Assembly (NCBI RefSeq): GCF_041355105.1
Contig: NZ_JBFUPK010000001.1
Coordinates: forward strand, 310,001-374,000
Direction: 5' to 3'
DNA length: 64,000 nt
Source: Terriglobus sp. RCC_193
Lineage (GTDB): Bacteria; Acidobacteriota; Terriglobia; Terriglobales; Acidobacteriaceae
Part shown: positions 25,377-35,587 of the stretch, one piece after another
Numbering within the stretch: position 1 is the stretch's first letter
Layout: every line of letters starts with the position of its first letter
Notes under the pieces: model-generated
The model's input: only the letters and a program-made list of their open reading frames with translations
Told to the model about the DNA's origin: nothing
Databases searched by the model: none
Made by a program: the position numbers and the translations under genes

Positions 25377-27863
25377 TTACATGATGGCCAGTGCTGCGCC
25401 GTCAGCCTGCTCCTCGCCTTCCTGAGCCACAGGACGGTAGAAGAGCTGGTTGTTGTCGAGGTAGACCTCGAGGAACGAAGGACGCTGCGTGATCAGGCCA
25501 GCGATCAAAGCTTCTGAGAGCGGGTCTTCGATGTAACGCTGCAGGGCGCGGCGGAGTGGACGTGCTCCGTAGCTGCGGTCTGTGAGCGTCTTGTCGAGAA
25601 TCCACTTCTTTGCTTCATCGTTGACGCTGATGGTGATGGCCTTGTGCACGAGATTCGCGTTCAGGGTCTGCACCAGCAGTTCCAGAATCTGCATCAGGTC
25701 GCTGTCAGAGAGCGCCGTGAAGACGATGATCTCGTCGAGACGGTTGATGAACTCGGGGTTGAAGGTGCGCTTGACCTCGCCCTTCACCATCTCCTCCATC
25801 TTCTCCAGCATGACCTCGTTCTTGTTCGACTGGAATCCGAGGCCCTCACGCTTCATGAGGTGCTTGGCGCCGATGTTCGACGTCATGATGAGAATGGTGT
25901 TCTTGAAGTCGACCGTGTTGCCGAGACCATCTGTCAGGTGACCGTCTTCAAAGACCTGCAGCAGCAGGTTGAAGACATCCGGGTGCGCCTTTTCGACTTC
26001 GTCGAGGAGCACGACGGAGTAAGGCTGACGTTTGACGCGCTCGGTGAGCTGGCCGCCCTCCTCGTATCCCACGTATCCCGGAGGCGAACCGATCAGTTTG
26101 CTGACGGAGTGCTTCTCCATGAACTCTGACATATCGAAGCGGATGAGCGCCTTGTCAGACCCGAAGAGGAACTGGGCCAGGGTGCGTGCCATCTCCGTTT
26201 TTCCGACGCCAGTGGGGCCCAGGAAGAGGAACGAACCGATGGGGCGCGAGGGGTTCTTGAGGCCTGCACGCGAACGACGGATCGCGCGGGAGAGGGCGGA
26301 AATGGCCTTGTCCTGCGAGATGACGCGTTTGTGCAGCTCTTCTTCCACGCGGAGCAGCTTTTGCTGCTCTTCTTCCTTAAGCGAGGTGATGGGCACGCCG
26401 GTCCAGCGGCTGACCACATCCTCGATATCTTCCTTGGTGACGATGCCTGCGGAGGAGTCATCGAGGTGATAGCGCTCGCGGAGGGCGCGGAGGTTTTCAC
26501 GCTCCTTGCGTTCCTCGTCCGAGTAGAAGCGCGCCTTTTCGAATTCGTGGTTCGCAATGGCGTTTTCCATGCGGTGCACGATGAACTTGATGCGCTTCTG
26601 GACTTCGGTCAATTCATCAGGCAGCGTGGTCTGGCGCAGCTTCACGCGGGCACCGGCCTCGTCGATCAGATCGATGGCCTTGTCTGGCAGGAAGCGATCC
26701 GGAATGTAGCGATTGGAGTGCGTAACCGAGTAAGTGATGGCGTCGTCGGTGTAGGTGACGGCGTGGAACTTCTCGTACTTCTCCTTGATGCCCATGATGA
26801 TCTTGATGGCATCTTCTTCATTGGGCGGCGGGACTTTAACGGCCTGGAAGCGGCGTTCCAGCGAGCGATCCTTCTCGATGCTCTTGCGGAATTCCGCAGG
26901 CGTGGTCGCGCCGATGCACTGAATCTCACCGCGCGAGAGTGCGGGCTTGAGGATGTTCGCAGCATCGAGCGAGCCTTCCGCGGAGCCTGCACCGACGAGG
27001 GTATGAAGCTCGTCGATGAAGACAATGGAGTTCTGATTCTCCATCAGCTCTTTCATGATGGTCTTCAGGCGCTCTTCAAACTGGCCGCGATACTTGGTGC
27101 CAGCGACGATCAGCGACAGATCCAGCGAGAGCACGCGCTTGTCCGCGAGGAAGCTGGGGACTTCACCGTCTGCAATCTTCTGTGCCAGGCCTTCGACGAT
27201 GGCGGTCTTGCCAACGCCGGGTTCGCCGATGAGTACCGGGTTGTTCTTGGTGCGGCGGCAGAGGATCTGGATGACGCGTTCCACTTCGCCATCGCGGCCC
27301 ACGAGGGGATCAAGGGCCTGATCCATGGCAGCCTGCGTCAGATCGCGGGAGAACTCGGCCAGCATGGACTGCTCACCATTCTGCTGTTGTTGGCGCTGCT
27401 GCTTGCCGGAGGACGGCTGCGAGGCAGGCTTTTCCTGCGTGGTGCGCTGTAGTTCCTCGCGGATGGTGGGTAGGCGCAGTCCGCGCTCCATCAGGATTTC
27501 CGCGGCGAAGCACTTCTCTTCGCGCAGCAGGCCCAGCAGTAGATGCTCTGTGCCGATGTGCTTGTGGCTCAGCCGTTCCGCTTCTTCCGCGGCATAAGCC
27601 AGCACACGTTTGCACTCATTCGAGAGAGGCAGGTCAACGGATGTCGACACCTTCTCGCGAATGGTGGTGTGGCCTTCAATCTGTTTGCGGATGGATTCCA
27701 CCGATGCGTGCGAACGGAGGAACCGGTTGGTCAGCGCCTTGTCTTCACGGAGCAGACCGAGAAGCAGGTGCTCCGTTTCAATGTAAGGTGAGCCGAACTG
27801 GCTGGCTTCGTAGCGCGCGAAGAAGATGACGCGCCGCGCTTTTTCGGTATAACGCTCGAACAT
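25377..27863 (-). CDS. clpC: ATP-dependent Clp protease ATPase subunit ClpC
   Basis: 828 residues from the ATG at 27863, giving the family-typical [20 protein letters not shown]; a longer frame to 28046 is not supported. Two Clp_N repeats (about 1-145) take adaptors and substrates. D1 has Walker A GEPGVGKT (about 212-219), followed by a UVR-type coiled middle domain ([20 protein letters not shown] ... [20 protein letters not shown]). D2 carries GPTGVGKT (about 550) and [20 protein letters not shown]. ClpC unfolds damaged or regulatory proteins and feeds ClpP. The last residues are [16 protein letters not shown] perfect inverted repeat lies 62-99 bases before the start. Confidence 0.96.
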   Translation of the reverse strand: MFERYTEKARRVIFFARYEASQFGSPYIETEHLLLGLLREDKALTNRFLRSHASVESIRKQIEGHTTIREKVSTSVDLPLSNECKRVLAYAAEEAERLSHKHIGTEHLLLGLLREEKCFAAEILMERGLRLPTIREELQRTTQEKPASQPSSGKQQRQQQQNGEQSMLAEFSRDLTQAAMDQALDPLVGRDGEVERVIQILCRRTKNNPVLIGEPGVGKTAIVEGLAQKIADGEVPSFLADKRVLSLDLSLIVAGTKYRGQFEERLKTIMKELMENQNSIVFIDELHTLVGAGSAEGSLDAANILKPALSRGEIQCIGATTPAEFRKSIEKDRSLERRFQAVKVPPPNEEDAIKIIMGIKEKYEKFHAVTYTDDAITYSVTHSNRYIPDRFLPDKAIDLIDEAGARVKLRQTTLPDELTEVQKRIKFIVHRMENAIANHEFEKARFYSDEERKERENLRALRERYHLDDSSAGIVTKEDIEDVVSRWTGVPITSLKEEEQQKLLRVEEELHKRVISQDKAISALSRAIRRSRAGLKNPSRPIGSFLFLGPTGVGKTEMARTLAQFLFGSDKALIRFDMSEFMEKHSVSKLIGSPPGYVGYEEGGQLTERVKRQPYSVVLLDEVEKAHPDVFNLLLQVFEDGHLTDGLGNTVDFKNTILIMTSNIGAKHLMKREGLGFQSNKNEVMLEKMEEMVKGEVKRTFNPEFINRLDEIIVFTALSDSDLMQILELLVQTLNANLVHKAITISVNDEAKKWILDKTLTDRSYGARPLRRALQRYIEDPLSEALIAGLITQRPSFLEVYLDNNQLFYRPVAQEGEEQADGAALAIM

Positions 27864-28201
27864 GCTCCCCCTAGCTCCTCCGTCGTGACGTGCCGCCACG
27901 CAGAAGGCCATTGGTTCACTGCCCGTTCCCGCATCCGCCAAAAAGCGCCATGATGCGGGAACCCCTGGAACAAACCCCTGCGAATGCACGCCGCCGAGGT
28001 TATTCCCACATCTTTTGTGCTTCCAGTGTACCCCTTCCGGCGACACGCTGGTTTGCCCTGAAACTTAGGCAGAACGATAACAGGAGAAGCACCCCTCCTG
28101 AAATGTCCTTATTGGACGCGGGCTGTGGGAAAAGGGTGCGGCACTTCGTATGTGCTCGACGTGCTTCGCACGTATTCGTCGACCGGAATGAGTTTGTTGG
28201 T
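27864..28201 (-). other. 338-base upstream region of clpC
   Basis: No gene is visible. It contains the 10-bp perfect inverted repeat described separately and no CIRCE element or recognisable CtsR site. A GGGGGAG just before 27863 is the clpC ribosome site. Confidence 0.5.
27925..27962. promoter_or_regulatory. Perfect inverted repeat upstream of clpC
   Basis: GTTCCCGCAT (27925-27934) and ATGCGGGAAC (27953-27962), 18-base spacer that in the clpC direction reads CATGGCGCTTTTTGGCGG. Either an operator pair or a leader hairpin. The GGGAAC arms flank a T-run, which would also suit a leader structure. Confidence 0.45.
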
Positions 28202-28903
28202 TCAGGCTAGCGTTTCGGTGGTGACGAGTTGCCCCTGCTTTAGAACCAGTGTCCGGTCACAGCGGGCGGCGATTTGCTGGTTGTGCGTGACCATGACGGT
28301 GGTGGTGCCGTGGCTGGCGTGCAGGCGACGGAGGAGGTCGAAGATGGTATCTCCGGTGACGGCGTCCAGGTTGCCGGTGGGCTCGTCGGCCAGAAGCAGC
28401 TTCGGTTCCGTAACGAGAGCGCGGGCCAGGGAGACGCGCTGCTGTTCGCCGCCGGAGAGTTCGCCGGAACGGTGGGTGGCGCGGGCTGCAAGGCCCACTT
28501 CTGTCAGCCAGCGGCGGGCCTTCTCGCGGGATTCGGGTTGCGATTCGCCTCGGGCCAGCAGCGGCATGGCTACGTTTTCTTCTGCAGTGAATTCCGGCAG
28601 CAGGTAATGGGCCTGCCAGACGTAGCCGATGGTGCGGTTACGGAAGTTGGCTTGTTCGGCGGGTTTAAGGGAGGCGAGGGAGGTGCCGTCGATGCGGACG
28701 TCTCCGGAGGTGGGTGCATCCATTGCGGCGAGCATGTGCAGCAGTGTGGATTTGCCTGCGCCACTGGCGCCGATGATGGCCAGCATTTCACCAGTGGCGA
28801 CAGTGAAGCTGAGGTCGCGGAAGAGGGTGAGTGTGCCGGTGCCGGTGGAGTAGCTCTTGGTGAGGTCTTCTACGACGACGATCGGGTTGGTGGCGGCTTG
28901 CAT
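28202..28903 (-). CDS. ABC transporter ATP-binding protein (LolD/MacB-type)
   Basis: 233-residue ATPase. Walker A GASGAGKSTLLHMLAAMDAP (about 45), Q-loop in GYVWQAHYLLPEFTAEENVA, signature SGGEQQRVSLARAL, Walker B LLLADEPTGNLD and the H-loop VMVTHNQQ. The sequence type, with MLAAMDAPTSGDVRIDG and the short length, is that of LolD/FtsE/MacB ATPases, which release lipoproteins or export substrates with a FtsX-like permease. No permease gene is adjacent: clpC is upstream and an unrelated small gene diverges 14 bases away, so the partner must be elsewhere. Confidence 0.9.
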   Translation of the reverse strand: MQAATNPIVVVEDLTKSYSTGTGTLTLFRDLSFTVATGEMLAIIGASGAGKSTLLHMLAAMDAPTSGDVRIDGTSLASLKPAEQANFRNRTIGYVWQAHYLLPEFTAEENVAMPLLARGESQPESREKARRWLTEVGLAARATHRSGELSGGEQQRVSLARALVTEPKLLLADEPTGNLDAVTGDTIFDLLRRLHASHGTTTVMVTHNQQIAARCDRTLVLKQGQLVTTETLA

Positions 28904-28917
28904 CTATCCTCAATCCT

Positions 28918-29202
28918 ATGCGGAATGTGGACGAGTTTGTGGCGAGATCGTTGGACGATGTGAAGGGACATGCGCTGCGGGCGCTTTGGCATGCGGCGCA
29001 TGGCGACTGGACGGCTGCGCATGAAGAGGCGCAGGAGGGAGAGGATCGCGACTCAGCCTGGGTACATGCACTGCTGCATCGCGAAGAAGGCGACCAGGGG
29101 AATGCCGAATATTGGTATCGGCGGGCCGGGAAGCCGGTGTTTCGCGGAGAGATTGCGGATGAGCGGACGCGGATGATTGCCGAGTTGCTGGATAAAGCTT
29201 AG
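28918..29202 (+). CDS. Small conserved hypothetical protein
   Basis: 94 residues. HALRALWHAAHGDWTAAHEEAQ and DSAWVHALLHREEGDQGNAE then YWYRRAGKPVFRG resemble a short bacterial family of unknown function that I have seen in Proteobacteria and Bacteroidetes, with conserved Trp, His and Tyr. The helical pattern suggests a TPR-like helix pair. The ATG is 14 bases from the divergent LolD-type start, so both share a control region. It ends before the repeated hairpin element at 29221. Confidence 0.7.
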   Translation: MRNVDEFVARSLDDVKGHALRALWHAAHGDWTAAHEEAQEGEDRDSAWVHALLHREEGDQGNAEYWYRRAGKPVFRGEIADERTRMIAELLDKA

Positions 29203-29220
29203 GTAGGCACGCAAAGAGCA

Positions 29221-29269
29221 GAACGCAGCGCTCGCAGCGAATCCGTCGCGAGCGCTGCGTTCGTTCTTT
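29221..29269 (+). terminator. Repeated hairpin terminator, copy 1
   Basis: Perfect 15-bp arms GAACGCAGCGCTCGC (29221-29235) and GCGAGCGCTGCGTTC (29248-29262) around a 12-base loop, then GTTCTTT. It lies 19 bases after the small gene at 28918-29202 and reads as its terminator. A near-identical copy, including the loop, sits behind glnB. Confidence 0.8.
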
Positions 29270-29341
29270 ATGGGCCTGTGTGGCTTCCACGAGTTCTTGA
29301 ATGCCTTGTGAAGCAAGCGATTGCATCAAGAGTTTGTAGCG

Positions 29342-30697
29342 TTACGCGGAGGTGGCTATCTGCGACGCCGTGCGTACCTGCCATTTGCCGCGCGTGAAGT
29401 CTGGTACATCGACCGGTGCGCTGCCGCTTGCGACGGACTGCACGCTGAGCGGGTAAATGGAGCCCCATGCGGCGCAGTCGTAGACGTCCATGTCGGGTGC
29501 CAGACCCTGCTTCAGGCATTGCACCAGGCGATAGAGCATGATGTAGTCCATGCCGCCGTGGCCGCCGGATTTGCGCGCGGCGTCGCCTTCTTTGCTCCAG
29601 AGCGGATGCTCATACTGCTTCCATGCGTCGAGCGTGCCGTAGGCTTCGCCGCCCTTTTGGCCTTCTACGTAGATGCGCGGTGGATAATCTTCAAAGAGGC
29701 CCTTGGTGCCTGTGAGCATGTTCACGCGGCTATAAGGGCGCGGGTTTACCACGTCGTGCTTCACGGTGATGGTGCGGCCTTTTTCCGTCTTGATGAGTGA
29801 GATGTTCATATCGCCGCAGATATATTTCTCTTTCCACTTGGGATCGTTCGCGGGGATGTGTTCCTTGCGATAAAGCTCAAGGCCGCGCTGCATGGTGCTC
29901 ATGCTGACCAGGTGGTGGAAACGATCGCCGCGCTGTACCTGCATACAGTTGGCGATGGGACCGAGGCCATGCGTGGGGTAGAGGTTGCCATCGCGCTTGG
30001 TATGGTCTTCGCGTCGCCACAGACCTTCGCTTTCGTTGGCGAAAAGAATTTCACGCAGGTCGTGAAGGTAGGCGCCTTCACCGTAGAGCAGTTCGCCCAG
30101 TGCGCCAGCGTGGGCCATGCGCAGGATCAGCGTTTCGTTGTAGCCGTAACAGCAGTTCTCAAGGATCATGCAGTGGCGGCGCGTGCGCTCGGAGGTGTCG
30201 ATGACCTTCCAGCAGTCTTCGATGGTGGTGACGCCAGGGACTTCCATTGCGGCGTGTTTGCCGCTTTCCATTGCTGCGATGCTGATGGGCGCGTGCCACG
30301 CCCACGAGGTGGAGACAATGACCAGGTCGATGTCCGTGCGCTTCATCAGCTTTTCGTAGCTGTGGTCGTTGCCGTAGAAAATTTCCGGCGTGCCTTTGCC
30401 TGCCTTGCCGACGATGGCCTGTGCGGCGCGGACCTTGCTTTCGACGATGTCGCAGAGAGCGACAATCTCCGCATCTGTGGCGACGAGATTTTTCAGCAGC
30501 GATGTGCCGCGACCTCCAAGGCCAACGATGGCGATGCGTGCCGCACTCTTTGCAAAGGGAACATCGATCATCGTCCGCGCATGGGTGACAGGCGCAGCGT
30601 GCATCTGTGTGGCAAGGGCAAGACCCACCGTGGTGGCGGTGCCGAGCCGCAGGAAGTCGCGGCGCGAGCTATCGATGGGGGGCAAAGGCTCTGACAT
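29342..30697 (-). CDS. Tat-exported Gfo/Idh/MocA oxidoreductase, GH109-like
   Basis: 451 residues from the ATG at 30697 (GGAGA upstream). The N-terminus has a twin-arginine signal SSRRDFLRLGT (Arg12-Arg13) followed by a hydrophobic region. The Rossmann motif IAIVGLGGRGTSLLKNL binds NAD. The stretch SGKHAAMEVPGVTTIEDCWK, HCMILENCCYGYNETLILRM and GEGAYLHDL closely resembles the GH109 family, NAD-dependent alpha-N-acetylgalactosaminidases, rather than sugar dehydrogenases. The late GGHGGMDYIMLYRL supports this. Substrate is unproven. It stands alone, convergent with the small gene at 28918. Confidence 0.82.
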   Translation of the reverse strand: MSEPLPPIDSSRRDFLRLGTATTVGLALATQMHAAPVTHARTMIDVPFAKSAARIAIVGLGGRGTSLLKNLVATDAEIVALCDIVESKVRAAQAIVGKAGKGTPEIFYGNDHSYEKLMKRTDIDLVIVSTSWAWHAPISIAAMESGKHAAMEVPGVTTIEDCWKVIDTSERTRRHCMILENCCYGYNETLILRMAHAGALGELLYGEGAYLHDLREILFANESEGLWRREDHTKRDGNLYPTHGLGPIANCMQVQRGDRFHHLVSMSTMQRGLELYRKEHIPANDPKWKEKYICGDMNISLIKTEKGRTITVKHDVVNPRPYSRVNMLTGTKGLFEDYPPRIYVEGQKGGEAYGTLDAWKQYEHPLWSKEGDAARKSGGHGGMDYIMLYRLVQCLKQGLAPDMDVYDCAAWGSIYPLSVQSVASGSAPVDVPDFTRGKWQVRTASQIATSA

Positions 30698-30847
30698 CAG
30701 TTCGTCTCCTGTATCAACGGATGTGCGACAGTATCGCAGGAGTTCGGTTGTTCTGTCAGAGTGGCTGAGCCGCGGAAGGCTTGATGGAGGTAAGAAACCT
30801 GTGAGCACGGCATCTTTGCCTGCGTTTTCCAAATGTTTTTCAGAGCG

Positions 30848-33430
30848 TCAGCCGGCGTTGGCTTCGATGGCTGCGAGCAGCTTTTGTTTCAGTGCGGGAA
30901 GCTCGTCGCTCTCCAACGGCGCGCCTTCATGCCTGAGATAAAAGACGTCGATGGCGGTGTCGCCTTCCGTGTCGATGACGGCCACCTCAATGTTGCAGCG
31001 TGCTGCGCCCAGCGTGGTGCTAATGGCGTAGAGCAAGCCGGCGAGGTCTTGTGCGACGACTTGCAGAATCGTTGAGTGCGTGGAGGATTCTGTGTCGAAT
31101 TCGACGGAAGTTTTTACTTCAACGAGTGGTGTGCGGCGACGCGAGCGCTTACGGTTCGCAATCATCTTCGCTGCAACTGCAGGATCGGCGACGGCGTCGT
31201 GCAGGTCGCGGATCAGGTGATCGCGTTCGCCGGGATTCATTTCAAGTGTGCGGAAGTTATCAGTGAAACGGAAGCTATCCACGACGATGCCGTGTGCATT
31301 GGAAAAAGCGTCCGCCGTGATGATGTTCATGCCCCATGCGGCAAGTACGCCAGCGATGCGCGCGAAGAGCAACTGGCGGTCCGGTGTGACGAGTGTGATG
31401 TCGCTGTGCGCGGGTGTCCAGTGGAAGTCGAGTTGCACGGCGTCGTCCGCGAGGCTCTTGCTCATGGTGTAGTGCGTGCGGATTTGTTCGGGGCTGCGCG
31501 TGCGCAGATAACGCTGCGGGAATCCTTCGACGAACTGCAGCACCTCACGGCTTTCACCGGGAAGCAATTGCGTGATGCGGCGGACAAGCTCGCTTGAGAC
31601 GCGCGAGTCAAAGCGCTCGTCGTCGATGTTGCGGTCAAGGAAGTTGGAGGTGGCGATATAGAGCCGCCACAGATTCTCTGCTTTCCAAGGCGTAAGCGCG
31701 TCCGGATGAACGGCATGAATGTCCGCATAGGTGAAGAGCGTGATCATGCGCAGTTCTTCTGGTGTCTGTACTTTTTCGGCGAAGGTGCGGATGGTCTCCG
31801 CGTCAAAGATGTCGCGACGCAGGGCCGAAGACATGTCCAGGTGATTCTGAATGAGGACGAGGACGAGCCCGGATTCAAACTCGTCCATCTCAAGTCGGGT
31901 TACGACGCTTTGTGCAAGGCGCATGCTTTCCGTGGCGTGCTCGCCGGTGGAGCGGCCTTTGCCGGTGTCATGCAGCAGCGATGCAAGGTAGAGCAGATCG
32001 GGATGTTGAAGATCGCGCAGGATGATGGCGAAGCGCTTCTTCCATTCGGCCATGGGAGATTGCTCGGGTGTGGACAGGCCGTGGAGCGTGTCGATGAGAA
32101 CGAAGGTGTGCTCGTCAACGGTGTAGCGGTGATAGGCGTCGCGGATGACGAGTGCATCAATGCCGTGGAACTCGGGAATGAGCAGTTCCAGGATGCCAAG
32201 CGCGTGCATGGAACGCAGCGCGAGGCCAGCGTGTTCCCCAAGGAAGATGAGGCGCAGCTTATGCCACAGGGCTGTGCCTTCGTCGAGTTGAGCAGAGAGC
32301 AGGGGCAGGGCCTCTTCCAGACGCTGCTCGGCGGCGCTGCTGAGGCGTGTGCCGGTTTCTGCGACGGACTGGAAGGCGCGCATCATCACATCGGAGTCAG
32401 TCGCGGGATCGTAGCCGGGAGTTGCTTCGTCCAGCACGATGCGGCCGCGTTCCACACGCATGCCGAGGTTGTCCGTAATGGGGCGGCGGGTGAGAAAATC
32501 GCGCGTCTGTTTCAGGATGGAGCGGGCACGGGGCGTGGCGTCCGCCTGCTGTTCCAGTTGACGCGCGATGATGCGTGCGTGGCGGAAATAAAGCTGCATC
32601 CAATGCGCGGCGTCGCGCGGTGGCCCGTTGGTTACGCCAATACCTTCGGCTGCCGCGGCGTCCTGCGTCTTCCAGTCCAGTGCATTACTGTCTCGGTTGG
32701 AGCGGATGTGGAGGAAGCAGCGGATGGAGGCGAGGAATGCGAAAGCCTCGCGGAACTCAAGAGAGGACGGCAGCGAAGCATTGGTTAGTTTGGCTAACCA
32801 ACCGCAGACGTTGGCATCGCGCAGGCCGCCGGGGCATTCCTTGATATTGGGTTCCAGATGGAAAAGTGTATTGCCATAGCGCGCGTGACGTTCCTGTGTC
32901 AGTTCGAGAAGGCGTTGTGACAGGTTGCGGCGCTCGCGTTCGAGCAGCTTCGGAATGCAGTCGTCCAACAGTTTTGCGGTGAGCGCTTCGTCACCAGTGA
33001 TAGGACGAGCATCGAGCAGAGAGAGCGTGAACTCAGCGTTCTCTGAGTCGTACTTTTCGCACTCGGTGATGATGCGCGTAGTAGCTGCGACACGGATGCC
33101 GCTGTCCCACAGTTGCTGATTGATCTGGCGAATGATGGGCTTCGCGGACTTCTCCTTGTCTGCGTCTGCGACGACGAACAGCAGATCAAGGTCTGAGGCG
33201 GGGAAGAGTTCCTGGCGACCGTAACCGCCAACAGCGAGAGCTGCGATGCCTGTGCCGAGTTCCTGCGCATGCAGGTGCCAGAGTGTGCGGACCAGTTCGT
33301 CTGCTGCGGAGGCGCGGGCACGAACAAGGGCGACGCCGGATTCGGCGCGGTCGGCGAAGGCAGCCTTCAGCGCTGCCATGCGTCCCTGGTAGGCGAGGCG
33401 TGCGGACTCTGCGCTGGTCATGGATTTCAC
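30848..33430 (-). CDS. glnD: PII uridylyltransferase / uridylyl-removing enzyme GlnD
   Basis: Adds or removes UMP on PII (GlnB) according to glutamine. 860 residues if the GTG at 33430 is used; the ATG at 33421 is an equal candidate. The nucleotidyltransferase site GGYGRQELFPASDLDLLF lies at about 68-85. The HD domain that removes UMP carries LHDTGKGRSTGEH. Two ACT domains at the C-terminus (TPDRQLLFARIAGVLAAWGM and VVAQDLAGLLYAISTTLGAA) sense glutamine. Same strand as glnB and amtB, but a strong terminator separates it from glnB. Confidence 0.95.
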   Translation of the reverse strand: MKSMTSAESARLAYQGRMAALKAAFADRAESGVALVRARASAADELVRTLWHLHAQELGTGIAALAVGGYGRQELFPASDLDLLFVVADADKEKSAKPIIRQINQQLWDSGIRVAATTRIITECEKYDSENAEFTLSLLDARPITGDEALTAKLLDDCIPKLLERERRNLSQRLLELTQERHARYGNTLFHLEPNIKECPGGLRDANVCGWLAKLTNASLPSSLEFREAFAFLASIRCFLHIRSNRDSNALDWKTQDAAAAEGIGVTNGPPRDAAHWMQLYFRHARIIARQLEQQADATPRARSILKQTRDFLTRRPITDNLGMRVERGRIVLDEATPGYDPATDSDVMMRAFQSVAETGTRLSSAAEQRLEEALPLLSAQLDEGTALWHKLRLIFLGEHAGLALRSMHALGILELLIPEFHGIDALVIRDAYHRYTVDEHTFVLIDTLHGLSTPEQSPMAEWKKRFAIILRDLQHPDLLYLASLLHDTGKGRSTGEHATESMRLAQSVVTRLEMDEFESGLVLVLIQNHLDMSSALRRDIFDAETIRTFAEKVQTPEELRMITLFTYADIHAVHPDALTPWKAENLWRLYIATSNFLDRNIDDERFDSRVSSELVRRITQLLPGESREVLQFVEGFPQRYLRTRSPEQIRTHYTMSKSLADDAVQLDFHWTPAHSDITLVTPDRQLLFARIAGVLAAWGMNIITADAFSNAHGIVVDSFRFTDNFRTLEMNPGERDHLIRDLHDAVADPAVAAKMIANRKRSRRRTPLVEVKTSVEFDTESSTHSTILQVVAQDLAGLLYAISTTLGAARCNIEVAVIDTEGDTAIDVFYLRHEGAPLESDELPALKQKLLAAIEANAG

Positions 33431-33525
33431 AATAGCAGTGAGTTGGCGAGTCAGCTAGTCGGTAAGTCAGCTTGTTGTGTGGAAGCGGAAGATTTCCAGA
33501 GACTGTGAGGGAAGGGGCATTGCAT

Positions 33526-33573
33526 AAAAAAGAACGTAGCGCTCACGGCGGATTCGCTGCGAGCGCTGCGTTC
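33526..33573 (-). terminator. Repeated hairpin terminator, copy 2 (after glnB)
   Basis: On the minus strand GAACGCAGCGCTC pairs with GAGCGCTACGTTC (13 pairs, one G-T; 33532-33544 with 33561-33573) and runs into TTTTTT (33526-33531). It lies 21 bases past the glnB stop. The loop and both flanks match copy 1 at 29221 in the same sense relative to the upstream gene. Confidence 0.85.
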
Positions 33574-33594
33574 GTTCTTGTTCTTTGAAGAGGC

Positions 33595-33975
<381 letters not shown>

Positions 33976-34046
33976 TCATTGTGCTTGAAAGGATGGGGTA
34001 CTGTCGCCCCTTGTTCCATGAAACGACAGCACCCATGCTGATTCCC

Positions 34047-35519
34047 TTAGTAGGCTGGCTCCGCGTGGTAGCCCTCTTCGCCGTGTTGTGAGAGGTCCAG
34101 ACCGGTGTCCTCATCCTCAGCGGAGACGCGCAAGCCGATGGTCTTATCCACGATGACCAACAGCACCAGCGTGCCGACGATGGAGATGATCCATGCCAGG
34201 CCGACACCGACTGCCTGGTTCAGCAACTGGTGGGCGTTGCCTTCCAGCAGGCCAGTGGCATGGCCTTTGCCCAGGATGGGATTGATGGCGGAGTTGGCAA
34301 AGACGCCGGTGAGGATGGCGCCGAGGGTGCCACCCGCGCCGTGAACGCCAAAGGCATCCAGCGAGTCGTCGTAGCCGAACTTGTTCTTCACGATGAAGAC
34401 CATGAAGAAGCAGAAGAGGCCGGTGAGGAAACCGATCCACAGTGCGGAGATGGGCGTGACGAAGCCGGCAGCAGGTGTGATGCCGACCAGACCAGCGACC
34501 GCGCCAGAGATGGCGCCGAGGGCGGTGGGCTTGCCGTGTTTGATCCACTCAGCAATGGTCCAGCCGCAGGCTGCGGCGGCGGCGCCGAAGTGCGTGGCGA
34601 CAAAGGCTGAAGTGGCCAGCGAGCTTGCGTTCAGGGCAGAGCCAGCGTTGAAGCCAAACCAGCCCACCCACAGCAGCGCTGCGCCGATGAAGCTGAGGAC
34701 CAGCGAGTGCGGCGGCATGGGCTCCTTGGGGAAGCCGCGGCGCTTGCCAAGATAGAGACAGAACACCAGTGCGGAAACGCCGCTGGTGACGTGGACAACG
34801 GTCCCACCGGCGAAGTCGAGGCAGGGAAACTTACCACCAAGAGCAGCATTCAGCAGGCCGCCCTTACCCCACACCATGTGTGCCATGGGGCTGTAGACGA
34901 AGATGGCCCACAGCACGAGGAACGCCAGAATTCCGGAGAATTTGACGCGCTCTGCGATCGACCCGGTGATGAGGGCGGGCGTGATGATGGCAAACATGAG
35001 CTGGTAGACCATGAAGGTCTGCAGCGGAATCGTCGTCACATAAGTGCCATCGGGAATGAGGCCAACGCCGTGCAGGAAGACGTTGTGGAACGAACCGATG
35101 AAGCTGCCAAGCGCTCCCGTGTTCTCCCCAAAGGCCAGCGAGTAACCGCAGACGGCCCATAGGACTGTGATGACACCCATCATGGCGAAGGTCTGCATCA
35201 TGGTGGCGAGGATGTTCTTCCGCCGCACCAGGCCGCCATAGAAGAGGGCGAGTCCCGGGGCGCTCATCATAAGTACGAGAGCGGCGGAGGTGAGCATCCA
35301 CGCGTTGTCGCCGGAGGATTGCGCCGCGGCGACGGATGTGGCGAGGTCAGCGTTTTGCTTTTCCAGCGCGGCGATGCGGGCGTCCGCAGCAGGAGCCGCG
35401 GCGGATAGGCCGTGTTCCGGGGCTGGTACGGTCTGGGCCATTGCAGGCAGGGTGAGGGCAGTGGCGAAGAACAGAACCACAGAGAGGAGTCGACAGAGGG
35501 CTCGGCCTGATACACGCAT
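34047..35519 (-). CDS. amtB: Ammonium transporter AmtB
   Basis: 490 residues. A signal peptide (LLSVVLFFATALTLPAMAQ) is followed by about 50 extra residues containing a short coiled-coil-like stretch (ARIAALEKQNADLATSVAAA), then 11 membrane helices. The gating and pore motifs are present: APGLALFYGGLVRRKN, the twin histidines in DFAGGTVVHVTSG and DAFGVHGAGG. AmtB admits ammonium and is plugged by the neighbouring PII. The extra periplasmic segment is longer than in E. coli. First gene of amtB-glnB; a perfect 9-bp inverted repeat lies about 70 bases upstream. Confidence 0.96.
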   Translation of the reverse strand: MRVSGRALCRLLSVVLFFATALTLPAMAQTVPAPEHGLSAAAPAADARIAALEKQNADLATSVAAAQSSGDNAWMLTSAALVLMMSAPGLALFYGGLVRRKNILATMMQTFAMMGVITVLWAVCGYSLAFGENTGALGSFIGSFHNVFLHGVGLIPDGTYVTTIPLQTFMVYQLMFAIITPALITGSIAERVKFSGILAFLVLWAIFVYSPMAHMVWGKGGLLNAALGGKFPCLDFAGGTVVHVTSGVSALVFCLYLGKRRGFPKEPMPPHSLVLSFIGAALLWVGWFGFNAGSALNASSLATSAFVATHFGAAAAACGWTIAEWIKHGKPTALGAISGAVAGLVGITPAAGFVTPISALWIGFLTGLFCFFMVFIVKNKFGYDDSLDAFGVHGAGGTLGAILTGVFANSAINPILGKGHATGLLEGNAHQLLNQAVGVGLAWIISIVGTLVLLVIVDKTIGLRVSAEDEDTGLDLSQHGEEGYHAEPAY

Positions 35520-35587
35520 GATGCGGATTTCCTATACGGATGAGGTAAGGAGGTCAGCCACACCGCATAATGTGTGCGATGCGGTTG

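Noticed and set aside
31706-32788. Plus-strand frame of 360 codons inside glnD
   Set aside because: Antisense to the HD and central part of GlnD, which is conserved; no ribosome site.
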